This document shows positions 1-6,147 of a stretch of DNA of 10,211 bases, one piece after another (position 1 is the first letter of the stretch; every line of letters starts with the position of its first letter). Both the position numbers and the translations under genes were made by a program. The notes beneath the pieces are model-generated. The model searched no databases and was not told the DNA's origin. It saw nothing but the letters and a program-made list of their open reading frames with translations. The stretch comes from Methanosphaera sp. rholeuAM6 (GTDB lineage Archaea > Methanobacteriota > Methanobacteria > Methanobacteriales > Methanobacteriaceae): assembly GCA_003266105.1 (NCBI GenBank), contig MVAA01000094.1, forward strand, positions 1-10,211, given 5' to 3'.

Positions 1-542
1 GTATTATTTATTATAACATTGTTCAAAATGATTTTGTTTCCGTTATTTTGAATACGCTGCGTAATTATGGCATCATTGATTGTTACGTTACATCCATTAT
101 TAAATTGAGTATATCTTGTACTTTGACTAGACAATGTTTGGTTGTTTGCGTTTATTGTGATGTTTGGTGTGTATGTTCCTGAATTCAAGTTGGTGTTTGC
201 CGTTATCTGATATGTTCCATTGTTCAGGTTGATTATGTATTCATCATTTTTGGAGTCTGCTACAGCACTGTTAATTGCCGTTGTCAACTCGTTGTAGTCG
301 TTTACTTCTACCGTCTTGGTTGCGGTTTTCACGTTTTCCTTCGTTGCTTTTTCTATTTGTTTTGTGTTCTTTAAGGTAGTGTCACCACATGTAGTTGTGA
401 CAGGTTTGACAGTTGTGTCTGCCTGCGTTTCGCTTATAACACTGTCTGTTGTGTTGTCATCCACTGCAGATACTGTCGATGACAGTCCTATTACTAGCAT
501 TACAAGTGCTACCATAAAGAACATTTTATTTAAATGTTTCAT
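1..542 (-). CDS. Adhesin-like protein, beta-helix type, N-terminal part (cut by window edge)
   Basis: This minus-strand frame begins at ATG 542-540 and stays open through the left edge, giving 180 codons and no stop. It starts with a clear Sec signal peptide: Lys at residues 2 and 6, a hydrophobic core over residues 8-20, and likely cleavage after Val-Ser-Ala at residue 26. A Thr/Asp/Lys-rich linker follows to about residue 70. The rest is Asn/Thr/Ile-rich, with an NDYNELTTAIN stretch and short NNGTY, NITINANN and IILNNV segments, the pattern of parallel beta-helix (pectate-lyase-like) rungs in methanogen adhesin-like proteins. Many N-x-S/T sequons suggest surface glycosylation. The likely role is an exported surface protein for attachment; this is family-level inference, and the anchor and C-terminal domains lie outside the window. 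The leader has no strong Shine-Dalgarno. The upstream in-frame alternatives end in a stop, so 542 is the only sensible start. Confidence 0.85.
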   Translation of the reverse strand, partial: MKHLNKMFFMVALVMLVIGLSSTVSAVDDNTTDSVISETQADTTVKPVTTTCGDTTLKNTKQIEKATKENVKTATKTVEVNDYNELTTAINSAVADSKNDEYIINLNNGTYQITANTNLNSGTYTPNITINANNQTLSSQSTRYTQFNNGCNVTINDAIITQRIQNNGNKIILNNVIINN

Positions 543-569
543 AGTATTATTCGTCCATAATTTAAGTGT

Positions 570-612
570 ATATTCAAAAGTGTAACATATCTGTTAAATA
601 GCTTTTGAATAT
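570..612 (-). promoter_or_regulatory. Perfect 11-bp inverted repeat ahead of the left-hand adhesin gene
   Basis: ATATTCAAAAG at 570-580 is matched exactly by its reverse complement at 602-612, across a 21-nt spacer. The element ends 27 nt before the ATG of the minus-strand adhesin gene and overlaps its likely transcription start, so it could be an operator or a hairpin in the mRNA leader. A second pair, TAACATAT (583-590) with ATATGTTA (609-616), shares bases 609-612 with the first, so the two stems cannot form together. The repeat is seen directly; the regulatory role is inferred. Confidence 0.5.
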
Positions 613-645
613 GTTATATTGTTTATAATTTGTTATAAATAAATG
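613..645 (-). promoter_or_regulatory. Probable TATA region of the left-hand adhesin gene
   Basis: Read on the minus strand, this stretch contains TATTTATAA (641-633) and AATTATAAAC (630-621), both acceptable archaeal TATA-box cores. With the usual spacing of about 25 nt, transcription would begin near 598-612, giving a leader of roughly 55-70 nt. Which of the two cores is used cannot be decided from the sequence. Confidence 0.35.
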
Positions 646-750
646 TAATGCTTTCATTTGTAATATGAATAACTGTTTAGGTGTTTTATTTTATTTAGAA
701 AAAGGTTGTATGGTGTTGAATATTTTATTTGAATTTTGTTAACTGGATAA

Positions 751-760
751 GGGGGGGGGG
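751..760. repeat. Run of ten G in AT-rich intergenic DNA
   Basis: Ten consecutive G follow AACTGGATAA, about 210 bp upstream of the minus-strand adhesin start, in DNA that is otherwise overwhelmingly A and T. Such a run is prone to slipped-strand length change. It lies outside any convincing reading frame, so an effect would have to be on transcription or DNA structure. Confidence 0.9.
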
Positions 761-889
761 AATTTTCATTGGTTAAATTTGTATTTAAGGATTTTTAAAG
801 TGTTTTTTGATTTTGGATTAAAAATATTCTTATATTGGTTATGAGTGATATTATATAAAAGTATGTAATTATGATGGAGAGTGTGATAT

Positions 890-979
890 ATGTTGAATAA
901 TATGTTAAACAGTAGTCAATACAACTTTCTCAATCAATCCTGCTTACATGAGTTAGGGGTGTTGGAAGAACGGTACTGA
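890..979 (+). CDS. Possible 29-residue small protein
   Basis: This short frame, starting MLNNMLNSSQYNF and ending LGVLEERY, follows a TATA-like TTATATAAAA at 851-860 and a GGAG at 876-879, about ten bases before the ATG. A T-rich imperfect hairpin follows at 1003-1030. There is no transmembrane segment and no family I recognise. The arrangement of promoter, ribosome site, frame and terminator is suggestive, but a frame this short can arise by chance, and the TATA box predicts transcription starting very close to the GGAG. It could equally be the remnant of a decayed gene. The rest of 543-1179 shows no other supportable coding region. Confidence 0.25.
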   Translation: MLNNMLNSSQYNFLNQSCLHELGVLEERY

Positions 980-1002
980 CGAAGACATTGGAATCATTTA
1001 TT

Positions 1003-1030
1003 CGATTATGATTTTTTAGTCATTTAATCG
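1003..1030 (+). terminator. Possible terminator hairpin with T6 loop
   Basis: CGATTA-TGA at 1003-1011 can pair with TCA-TT-TAATCG at 1020-1030, with a two-base bulge. The loop carries six T. It sits just after the possible small ORF and before the membrane-protein pair. Archaeal termination depends mostly on the T run, so the hairpin itself may be incidental. Confidence 0.25.
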
Positions 1031-1179
1031 TCACATTCAAATATTATACAAGACATCTTTTATTCACAAAAAATTTAATTAATTTAAATAATATACCTTT
1101 AAATAATAAATTATAATATTAATCTTTAATTATTTATTTTTCAATTAGAAATTATAACAATAACAAGAGGATTTAAAAT

Positions 1180-1461
1180 ATGTTAGAGGAATATTTGCCT
1201 TTTTTAGGCTTATTAATATTTGGTAATATAGAAAACCTGATTTTATCGTCACAGGCAGTTGTTAAAAAGACCAACGTTCTCACAATCAGTATAGTAAGTA
1301 TAGTAATAGTTATCCTATGGTTTTTCTTAGGTACTGTTTTAACAGAGGAAGCAATGCGTTATTCAAACATTATAGATTTTATTGGTGGATTGGCAATATT
1401 CATTCTTGGAATTCAGTCAGTTGTTGAAGCAGTCAAATCCATAAAATCTAAAAAAGAATGA
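1180..1461 (+). CDS. Small 3-TM membrane protein, first of a tandem paralogous pair
   Basis: This 93-residue integral membrane protein has three predicted helices at about residues 7-25, 33-55 and 64-85, then a Lys-rich tail (KSIKSKKE) that is probably cytoplasmic. The first helix carries a polar motif, FGNIENLILSSQ, with Asn and Glu buried among aliphatic residues; the third has GGLAIFILGIQS. The ATG has an AAGAGG ribosome site nine bases upstream. TATA-like sequences lie at about 1083-1095 and 1110-1120. It overlaps or abuts the next gene, a clear paralogue: the two align without gaps over about 79 residues with roughly 37 identities by hand count. The buried acidic motif recalls the first-helix motifs of the LysE/CadD/TerC-type transporters, in which two 3-TM repeats are fused. 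A heteromeric split transporter is therefore my best guess. The substrate is unknown. Confidence 0.8.
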   Translation: MLEEYLPFLGLLIFGNIENLILSSQAVVKKTNVLTISIVSIVIVILWFFLGTVLTEEAMRYSNIIDFIGGLAIFILGIQSVVEAVKSIKSKKE

Positions 1462-1472
1462 TGGTGATATTT

Positions 1473-1745
1473 ATGGATATTATTAAAGATTGTAAGGGAT
1501 TTTGGGGTTTACTTGTTTTTGGAAACATTGAAAACTTGATTCTTGCTTCACAGGGAGCTACAGCATCGGTTAATCCGGTAATATTACTTATCTTAAGTTT
1601 GATCTGTGTTGTAATATGGTTGGTTATGGGTATTTATGGTACAAAACTTGCCATCAAATATGCTGATGAAATTGAAATTATCGGCGGCCTTGCCATTATT
1701 ATTTTAGGTCTTCAGTCAATGCTTTCAGCAATGGGAATAATATAA
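1473..1745 (+). CDS. Small 3-TM membrane protein, second of the tandem pair
   Basis: This is the paralogue of the gene just upstream, with the same three-helix plan: the signature FGNIENLILASQ in helix one, Trp in helix two and GGLAIIILGLQS in helix three. It lacks the Lys-rich tail. I choose ATG 1473 (90 residues) because GGTGAT at 1463-1468, a perfect match to the archaeal 16S anti-Shine-Dalgarno, sits five bases upstream, and this start gives an N-terminus about as long as the partner's. Starts at 1458 and 1461 are in frame. The one at 1458 makes an ATGA overlap with the previous stop, so translational coupling is possible either way. The different ends and charges of the two subunits suggest they may insert with opposite orientation and form a heterodimer. 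That is inference; transporter function is unproven. Confidence 0.8.
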   Translation: MDIIKDCKGFWGLLVFGNIENLILASQGATASVNPVILLILSLICVVIWLVMGIYGTKLAIKYADEIEIIGGLAIIILGLQSMLSAMGII

Positions 1746-1787
1746 TTTCCCATCATATTTCTATTTTTTCATTTTATTTATTTCAGA
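1746..1787 (+). terminator. T-rich termination region after the membrane pair
   Basis: The 15-bp gap between convergent genes and the adjoining bases read as a series of T runs on the plus strand, including T6 at 1764-1769 and several T3-T4 runs. This is the usual archaeal intrinsic termination signal. It overlaps the 3' end of the opposing PLP-enzyme gene, so the two transcripts may overlap tail to tail. Confidence 0.4.
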
Positions 1788-2750
1788 GCACAGTATTTCC
1801 ACTATGTAGTCCATGTTTTCCCGTGTTAATGAGTCAATGTGCAGATTTTTTGTTTCTATTATGATGCTTGCCTTTTTTATCCTGTTGTACTGTGGTCCTG
1901 TTGTTATTATGTTTCCCGTTGTTTCAAGATTTTGTCTTATGTTGTATGCCAGTTTTTTTGCCATGCCTTTGCTTGGCGTGGTTATCATGGTGTTTAGTCC
2001 CTCGTCTTCAGGGTGTATTACCGTGTAGTCGCAGTTTTCTTCCAGTTCTTTCATTAGTCTGTCTTTCAGGTATTTGTTTGCTTTTACAGTTTTTTCATAG
2101 ATTTCCCTTGCCTTTCCTATTTCATGACTAATTCCGGCACATGTGATGTTATCTGCTTTAAGACTTTTTAACATGTGTCTGTTGAGTTGTATCCTGTCTG
2201 TTCTGTCATGTATTATGCCACCGTTTTCTATGTTCACTATTTTTGGGCTTCCAGTGGAGAATATTAGTATGTCACCATATTCATATACGCTTTCGTCTCC
2301 AACGGATCCTGAAATATCGAGTATAAGCAGTACATCATGCACATCACATAACTTCTTAATCCCGTCCAACGGTTGCTTTGCAGTATAACCTGCAAGGCTT
2401 GTAACGTACAATGACTTCACGTCACTGTCTTCAAGATAAACTCTTAACCTTTCAATATTTATTAAACCGTCATCTGTCGGAAGATATTCAACCTTTTTGC
2501 CAAAAACTTCACAGGACTTGATGAATCCATTCCAACCTCCCTGGTCACAGACAAGAACACAATCATCAACAGCCTCTGCAACAGCCAAAAGACAGCTGTT
2601 GGCACTGTTAAGAATATAAGTGTCACCAGAACCTAAAACATCCTCAACACTATCAACACAGAGACTATAATAATCCACGTCACTGCCAACAGCATCACGC
2701 ATTACACTAAGTGTATCACGGTCAATCCTCTTAAATTCCAATACCATCAT
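1761..2750 (-). CDS. DegT-like PLP-dependent (fold type I) enzyme
   Basis: I annotate 329 residues from ATG 2750. The perfect ribosome site GGAGGTGA (2759-2752) lies immediately upstream, so the longer start at 2771 would place that site inside the coding sequence; ATG 2747 is equally possible. The core is a fold-type-I PLP enzyme. LLILD around residues 141-145 supplies the Asp expected to contact the pyridine nitrogen. YGDILIFSTGSPK (158-170) matches the FGD...FS...K motif of DegT/DnrJ/EryC1 aminotransferases, making Lys170 the predicted Schiff-base lysine. NGGII follows, like the family's GGAIV. The C-terminal half has the usual small domain ending in LTRENMDYIVEIL. The Asp-to-Lys spacing is about four residues shorter than in typical sugar aminotransferases, and the protein is shorter overall, so the substrate is uncertain. 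It follows nreA by 33 bp and is probably cotranscribed with it. Class-V-like enzymes are an alternative family. Confidence 0.75.
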   Translation of the reverse strand: MMVLEFKRIDRDTLSVMRDAVGSDVDYYSLCVDSVEDVLGSGDTYILNSANSCLLAVAEAVDDCVLVCDQGGWNGFIKSCEVFGKKVEYLPTDDGLINIERLRVYLEDSDVKSLYVTSLAGYTAKQPLDGIKKLCDVHDVLLILDISGSVGDESVYEYGDILIFSTGSPKIVNIENGGIIHDRTDRIQLNRHMLKSLKADNITCAGISHEIGKAREIYEKTVKANKYLKDRLMKELEENCDYTVIHPEDEGLNTMITTPSKGMAKKLAYNIRQNLETTGNIITTGPQYNRIKKASIIIETKNLHIDSLTRENMDYIVEILCSEINKMKK

Positions 2751-2783
2751 TTCACCTCCAATATACATCATGATTATACAGCA

Positions 2784-3953
2784 CTATGAAAAGTACTGGT
2801 CAAGAGTTGTTTGTCTTTCCTTAAGAACCTCATCCAACAACTGACTAGCCCTTCTAAAATCATTAACCGTCAGCTGAAGCTTGGTTTCAATATAATCAAG
2901 GGAATCCTTCATGGTTTCAAACTCACGAGGACACACGTTCATGGCATGCCTTATGTTTTCACGAACATTAAACACGCCCAACGGAATATAATCCTCATTA
3001 GCCTCCCTGAAAACAATACAACCTGCCTGTAACTTGTCCCGTTCAAGCTGTTCAAGAATAGCCATTTTGGCAGTATAATAACAACCGCCAACACGGGAAT
3101 ACTCACTTTTACCTTTATTATGTTCACAGTCAGTGAAAATCATACTGCCCTTGCCCTTAACATCAAGAAAAGCTTCCATCCACTCATACTGCCACTGGGT
3201 AGGCATTTCAAGAATGGCATAATAATTGTTCAAACTCTCAAACTCATAAACACGGAAAATGTCAAGAATATCATAATGACGAACATTGGCCAGTAACCTA
3301 TCGGCAATGGTGGAATCCACAGCAGTAATGGACCATCGTGTAGGGACAAGCTTACGGTTTTTCTTCTCACCCATTGTACCAACACTGAATGCCTTCTGTA
3401 TCTGACTAAAAGGAACGTTCTTGTCATGCAGAATCTCAACAGCATCAGCAGCCTTCAAATCAGTATCATAGAAAGTCTTCTCCAACTGATGATCCCATCT
3501 GACATTTTCAATATCAAACTTTTTAAGCTCGGCACTAGGTCCATGAGGAGCATTCTCTGCACTGAATGTCATGCCAACAGGCTTCTTATTGAATTCAGCC
3601 TCACTTGCAATAGACTTTGAAGCCATTGAAATCTCCTGTAACTTTTCAATATAATTGTTCTCCAAATCCTTGATGCCTATGGTCTGCTTTCCACGAACAA
3701 GATTCAAACGGTAACCAATAATATCCTGTTGGGAAGCGTTACTTGCAATCCATTCCTCAGGCTTATCCATAATTGCAGAATCATCAAAAGAAGGGGCAAG
3801 AAGAGGTCCGGCAAAGACTTTAGGATAATTGTAACTACCAATAAAAACGGAAGGGGGAGTGGTTCCATCAATCTCTTTACCAATATTCTTAGTTCTCATA
3901 TTGTACAACTGTTTGGTAATTGTCTTCAGATACTGGTACTTACTGTCAATCAT
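2784..3953 (-). CDS. nreA: DNA repair protein NreA (Nre family)
   Basis: This 389-residue protein has the archaeal Nre family layout: an N-terminal domain with [19 protein letters not shown] near residues 33-51, a central [13 protein letters not shown] segment, and a C-terminal domain with [16 protein letters not shown] and [18 protein letters not shown]. The last nine residues, QTTLDQYFS, form a PCNA-interacting (PIP) box with Gln381, Leu384, Tyr387 and Phe388, placed at the extreme C-terminus as in characterised Nre proteins. In Haloferax, NreA acts in DNA-damage repair with PCNA; I infer the same role here. The N-terminus has no cysteine pairs, so the zinc-finger-like segment of some family members is absent. 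The start at 3953 is supported by GGGAGGAG eight bases upstream. The gene leads an operon with the PLP enzyme. A TATA box and an operator-like dyad lie upstream. Confidence 0.92.
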   Translation of the reverse strand: MIDSKYQYLKTITKQLYNMRTKNIGKEIDGTTPPSVFIGSYNYPKVFAGPLLAPSFDDSAIMDKPEEWIASNASQQDIIGYRLNLVRGKQTIGIKDLENNYIEKLQEISMASKSIASEAEFNKKPVGMTFSAENAPHGPSAELKKFDIENVRWDHQLEKTFYDTDLKAADAVEILHDKNVPFSQIQKAFSVGTMGEKKNRKLVPTRWSITAVDSTIADRLLANVRHYDILDIFRVYEFESLNNYYAILEMPTQWQYEWMEAFLDVKGKGSMIFTDCEHNKGKSEYSRVGGCYYTAKMAILEQLERDKLQAGCIVFREANEDYIPLGVFNVRENIRHAMNVCPREFETMKDSLDYIETKLQLTVNDFRRASQLLDEVLKERQTTLDQYFS

Positions 3954-4030
3954 AAACTACACTCCTCCCGTGAACATTATTACATAATATGTCTATATTC
4001 ATTGGTAATTATTTTTTTCTATTTTTGAAA

Positions 4031-4046
4031 CAAGTATTTATATCAC
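4031..4046 (-). promoter_or_regulatory. TATA box of the nreA operon
   Basis: Read on the minus strand this is GTGATATAAATACTTG, with core TATAAATA at 4042-4035. It lies about 82 bp before the nreA ATG, so with standard spacing transcription begins near 4010 and the leader is about 55 nt. It is the best TATA match between the nucleotidyltransferase gene and nreA. Confidence 0.55.
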
Positions 4047-4055
4047 AGTTTTCAA

Positions 4056-4090
4056 CCACAAATTTATAGTGTGGATTGGCACAAATTTAT
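4056..4090. promoter_or_regulatory. Operator-like dyad and 11-bp direct repeat upstream of nreA
   Basis: CACAAATTTAT occurs at 4057-4067 and again at 4080-4090, 23 bp start to start, roughly two helical turns. The first copy also belongs to a dyad, CCACA (4056-4060) with TGTGG (4070-4074). Both sit just upstream of the nreA TATA box, where an archaeal activator or repressor would bind. The repeats are seen; binding is inferred. The second copy can also fold as ACAAAT/ATTTGT (4081-4094), which may belong to the terminator of the nucleotidyltransferase gene instead. Confidence 0.4.
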
Positions 4091-4094
4091 TTGT

Positions 4095-4107
4095 AAAATA
4101 AAAAAAG
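4095..4107 (-). terminator. T-run terminator of the nucleotidyltransferase gene
   Basis: On the minus strand this reads as CTTTTTTTATTTT, about 80 nt past the stop of the nucleotidyltransferase gene, and the small ACAAAT/ATTTGT dyad follows it. T runs of this kind terminate archaeal transcription. It separates that gene from the nreA promoter. Confidence 0.35.
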
Positions 4108-4188
4108 TATCTCTTAACATTCTTACTTAGATTCTAATAAATTAGTTCATACAAACTGAGAATATATTATATCTATTCTATTGGGTTT

Positions 4189-4485
4189 TTATCTTTCTTT
4201 TTCATATAATAAAACACCATCCTTTTTTATGTTGTGTAACAATTTTTTATTATTGGAATTTGTTGAAACTAAATCAACAGGGCAACCAAGAATACTTTCT
4301 AATTTTCTAACTAACGAAGAATATTGGAGTAATCCTGTTAATTCACCATCATACAATAAATCAATATAACTGTCTTCATCTGCTACACCTTTAATATACG
4401 ATCCGAATAGGTATAGACTTATTAGGCCATACTCTTTGGCAATAGGTATAGTTTTTTCTTTAATTTCTTCAATGCTATACACCAT
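4189..4485 (-). CDS. Minimal nucleotidyltransferase (MNT/MntA-like), probably inactive
   Basis: This is a 98-residue single-domain protein of the DNA polymerase beta-like minimal nucleotidyltransferase family. The signature appears as LFGSYIKGVADEDSYIDLL at residues 26-44: Gly28-Ser29, then the place where the family has Asp-x-Asp. Here the first Asp is Tyr40 (codon TAT, one base from GAT), while Asp42 remains. The third acidic position is Asp71 in PVDLV. Members of this family usually act as antitoxins that AMPylate a HEPN toxin (MntA/HepT); loss of the first metal-binding Asp should abolish catalysis. No HEPN gene lies on either side: downstream is the nreA promoter and upstream about 550 bp of non-coding DNA. 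The gene is therefore an orphan. The ATG lacks a strong ribosome site, with only GAAGA nearby. It may be a decaying antitoxin or a repurposed nucleotide-binding protein. Confidence 0.82.
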   Translation of the reverse strand: MVYSIEEIKEKTIPIAKEYGLISLYLFGSYIKGVADEDSYIDLLYDGELTGLLQYSSLVRKLESILGCPVDLVSTNSNNKKLLHNIKKDGVLLYEKER

Positions 4486-5035
4486 TTTTTCAAAATCTTC
4501 TTAAAGACTCGATTAAATATAATTATACATCATTGATTAAATTCGGGGGTTTGAATTATAGACTCATATGTTTTACCAAAGTTCTATTACGGAAATTTCC
4601 ATTTTTGAGTCATTTTAAACATTATCATGTTTCTTGCTTAGATTAATCCAACAATCCATATGAGTACAAGATATACATATGGTATCTCATTTAATTTCAG
4701 TAATAATCATCATTCTCTCATTTCTTATATATAGTATTTAGTTATAACAGAACAGATAATATGGTATGTAGAATATATTCAAAGTATTTATTTTTACTAT
4801 TTTTTTAGAAACATTTATATACTTATAAATTAAACAATATAATATGAAAAGATTAATAAAAATAATTATTTTATAACAATACATCAAATAATTTTAAAAT
4901 TTTATATTTTTTTATAACATTTATATGCTTATTGTAATCATATATTCTATTAAGAAGTATTTAATAATAGAAAACATATAAATATATAAAGAAATGAGTT
5001 TATAGGCTCTTATAATTAGTTTAGGAGGTAATGAA
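4486..5035. other. AT-rich non-coding stretch of about 550 bp
   Basis: No convincing gene is visible on either strand here. The stretch carries a 9-bp inverted repeat, ACTCATATG (4562-4570) and CATATGAGT (4657-4665), 86 bp apart; a third CATATG lies at 4676-4681. I see no target-site duplication around the repeat and no tRNA or rRNA. The left end must hold the promoter of the minus-strand nucleotidyltransferase, possibly in the A/T-rich bases 4515-4530. The right end holds the promoter of the next operon. Confidence 0.6.
4974..4991 (+). promoter_or_regulatory. TATA box of the small-protein/nuclease operon
   Basis: ACATATAAATATATAAAG is an extended archaeal TATA element 45-60 bp before the ATG at 5036. 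It predicts transcription starting near 5005-5012 and a short leader containing AGGAGGT at 5023-5029. Confidence 0.55.
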
Positions 5036-5419
5036 ATGAATCCAATAACAGTAGAAAGTAAAGATGTTAATTCAAGTGTTCCATCAGAGTTTAGTGAAGA
5101 TGTTTCTGTGTCTTCCAGACTTGTTACTAATGAGGCTAAATTCAGGTTAAAGGAATTCAATTTAAAAATTTTATCTGCTCTTGAGAATTTGGATGATGTT
5201 AAGTTTCTTGATGCATACATTAATCTTACAAACAAATTTTCCAAAAAGATTGATGACTGCTTGTTTATTGAGAACAGACAGGATTTGGATATGATTATTT
5301 CTGCAATCAAATCATCAGAATCTTTACTTAAGCAGGGAATTGATGATGGTGATGAGGAAACTATTGAAGTTGCATGGGATGGTTTATATTTGATTATTAC
5401 CCATACGTATTTGGTTTAA
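5036..5419 (+). CDS. Small helical protein of unknown function, first gene of the nuclease operon
   Basis: I do not recognise this 127-residue acidic protein. Residues 1-30 are Ser/Val/Glu-rich and probably flexible. From about residue 31 on, the sequence reads as amphipathic helices: AKFRLKEFNLKILSALENL, LDAYINLTNKFSKKIDD, DLDMIISAIKSSESLLKQG and TIEVAWDGLYLIITHTYL. It has no signal peptide, transmembrane segment or catalytic motif. The start is firm: AGGAGGT lies seven bases before ATG 5036, and the nearer ATG at 5031 is followed at once by a stop. It precedes the nuclease-like gene by 42 bp in the same orientation, under the TATA box at 4974-4991. A small helical partner ahead of a nuclease could be a regulator, an inhibitor or a recruiting subunit; nothing in the sequence chooses between these. 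A frame on the opposite strand lacks a ribosome site and is a shadow. Confidence 0.75.
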   Translation: MNPITVESKDVNSSVPSEFSEDVSVSSRLVTNEAKFRLKEFNLKILSALENLDDVKFLDAYINLTNKFSKKIDDCLFIENRQDLDMIISAIKSSESLLKQGIDDGDEETIEVAWDGLYLIITHTYLV

Positions 5420-5461
5420 TTTTTTTAAATTGTAGTAATACAATAATACGGAGGTTTATTA

Positions 5462-6145
5462 TTGAAGTACAAAATAGTTAAGAATAACGATAAGATTAGA
5501 AATTCAAAAAAGTTTACTAATGATAAGTTTCAAAAGGAATTAGTCACTTTTTGTAAAAGTTGTGATAAATCAATACCATTGTTATCATTTATTGATGAAT
5601 TGTTTCATGTTAGAAATGTTTGGGGATATGATGAAAAATTAAGTAATTTGTTTCCATTTTTGAAAAGTAACGTAAATGATGCAATTAAAGTTCATGAAAT
5701 TTTCTGTGAATGGAAACCGTTTGACAAATATGATTTAGGTCAGTTACGGGGTTCTTTTTTAGAAGAGTTGACTTTGGAGTTGTTAAAGGATGTGTATGAT
5801 GATGAATTAATTTTTCAGGAGTCTAAGATTATTTTAGGTGATTTTCAAAGTCATTTTTGGGATGTTATTGTGATTGTTGATGATTGGGTTGATGCTTATG
5901 AGTGTAAATTTTCTTCATATTCTGTTAACAGGGGTCAATTGGATGATATGGTTGGTTTAAGGAATAATCTTGAATCATCCATGATTTTTTTAGTTGTATT
6001 TCAACCCAAAGGTGCAGTGATTGAAATATTAAATACTTTAAAGGGAAACACATCTGCTGAGGTGTATGAGAAATATCTGGATAAGATTAACATAATATCC
6101 CTGGAGGATTTCTCTAGGGGTAATCCGTTTAGGGATTGTACCTAA
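5462..6145 (+). CDS. PD-(D/E)XK nuclease-like protein
   Basis: This 227-residue protein starts at TTG 5462, six bases after GGAGGT (5450-5455). It shows the order of elements of the restriction-endonuclease-like fold. A helix RGSFLEELTLELL (96-108) carries Glu101/102 and Glu106. A strand FWDVIVIV (132-139) carries Asp134. Thirteen residues later comes YECKF (146-150), the E-x-K of the active site, with Glu147 and Lys149. A helix beginning RGQLDDM (157-163) follows, and a further strand, MIFLVVF, ends the core. These are the residues a metal-dependent DNA or RNA nuclease of this superfamily would use. The N-terminal 90 residues are helical and may recognise the target or partner. The family is very diverse, including restriction, repair and defence enzymes, so the substrate is unknown. 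It shares an operon with the small helical protein upstream and could act with it. Confidence 0.72.
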   Translation: MKYKIVKNNDKIRNSKKFTNDKFQKELVTFCKSCDKSIPLLSFIDELFHVRNVWGYDEKLSNLFPFLKSNVNDAIKVHEIFCEWKPFDKYDLGQLRGSFLEELTLELLKDVYDDELIFQESKIILGDFQSHFWDVIVIVDDWVDAYECKFSSYSVNRGQLDDMVGLRNNLESSMIFLVVFQPKGAVIEILNTLKGNTSAEVYEKYLDKINIISLEDFSRGNPFRDCT

Positions 6146-6147
6146 CA

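Noticed and set aside
316..585. Plus-strand frame with hydrophobic Val/Phe-rich sequence.
   Set aside because: It is the antisense of the minus-strand adhesin signal peptide and linker; the composition is a by-product of Asn/Thr/Lys-rich codons read backwards.
721..780. On the minus strand, the G10 run (as C10) falls just after an ATG, and one extra C would open a frame of about 38 codons, hinting at a phase-variable small gene.
   Set aside because: No ribosome site precedes that ATG, the product has no recognisable feature, and open frames of this length are common by chance. Only the tract itself is reported.
1458..1472. Earlier in-frame ATG codons for the second membrane protein, including the ATGA overlap with the preceding stop.
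   Set aside because: GGTGAT directly precedes ATG 1473, and the shorter protein lines up end to end with its paralogue. The overlap start remains possible.
2751..2771. Longer start for the PLP enzyme adding MMYIGGE.
   Set aside because: Those codons contain the perfect ribosome site GGAGGTGA for the ATG at 2750, so they are leader sequence.
4540..4565. CGGGGGTTTGAATTATAG resembles a tRNA T-arm.
   Set aside because: No pairing acceptor stem, anticodon arm or D-arm can be found around it.
4562..4665. 9-bp inverted repeat about 100 bp across, considered as a MITE or insertion-sequence remnant.
   Set aside because: There is no target-site duplication, the arms are short and include the common palindrome CATATG, and nothing inside resembles a transposase.
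4921..5310. A 129-codon frame on the minus strand opposite the small helical protein gene.
   Set aside because: It has no ribosome site, a low-complexity C-terminal end rich in Ile and Tyr, and lies opposite a gene with a TATA box, strong ribosome site and operon partner.
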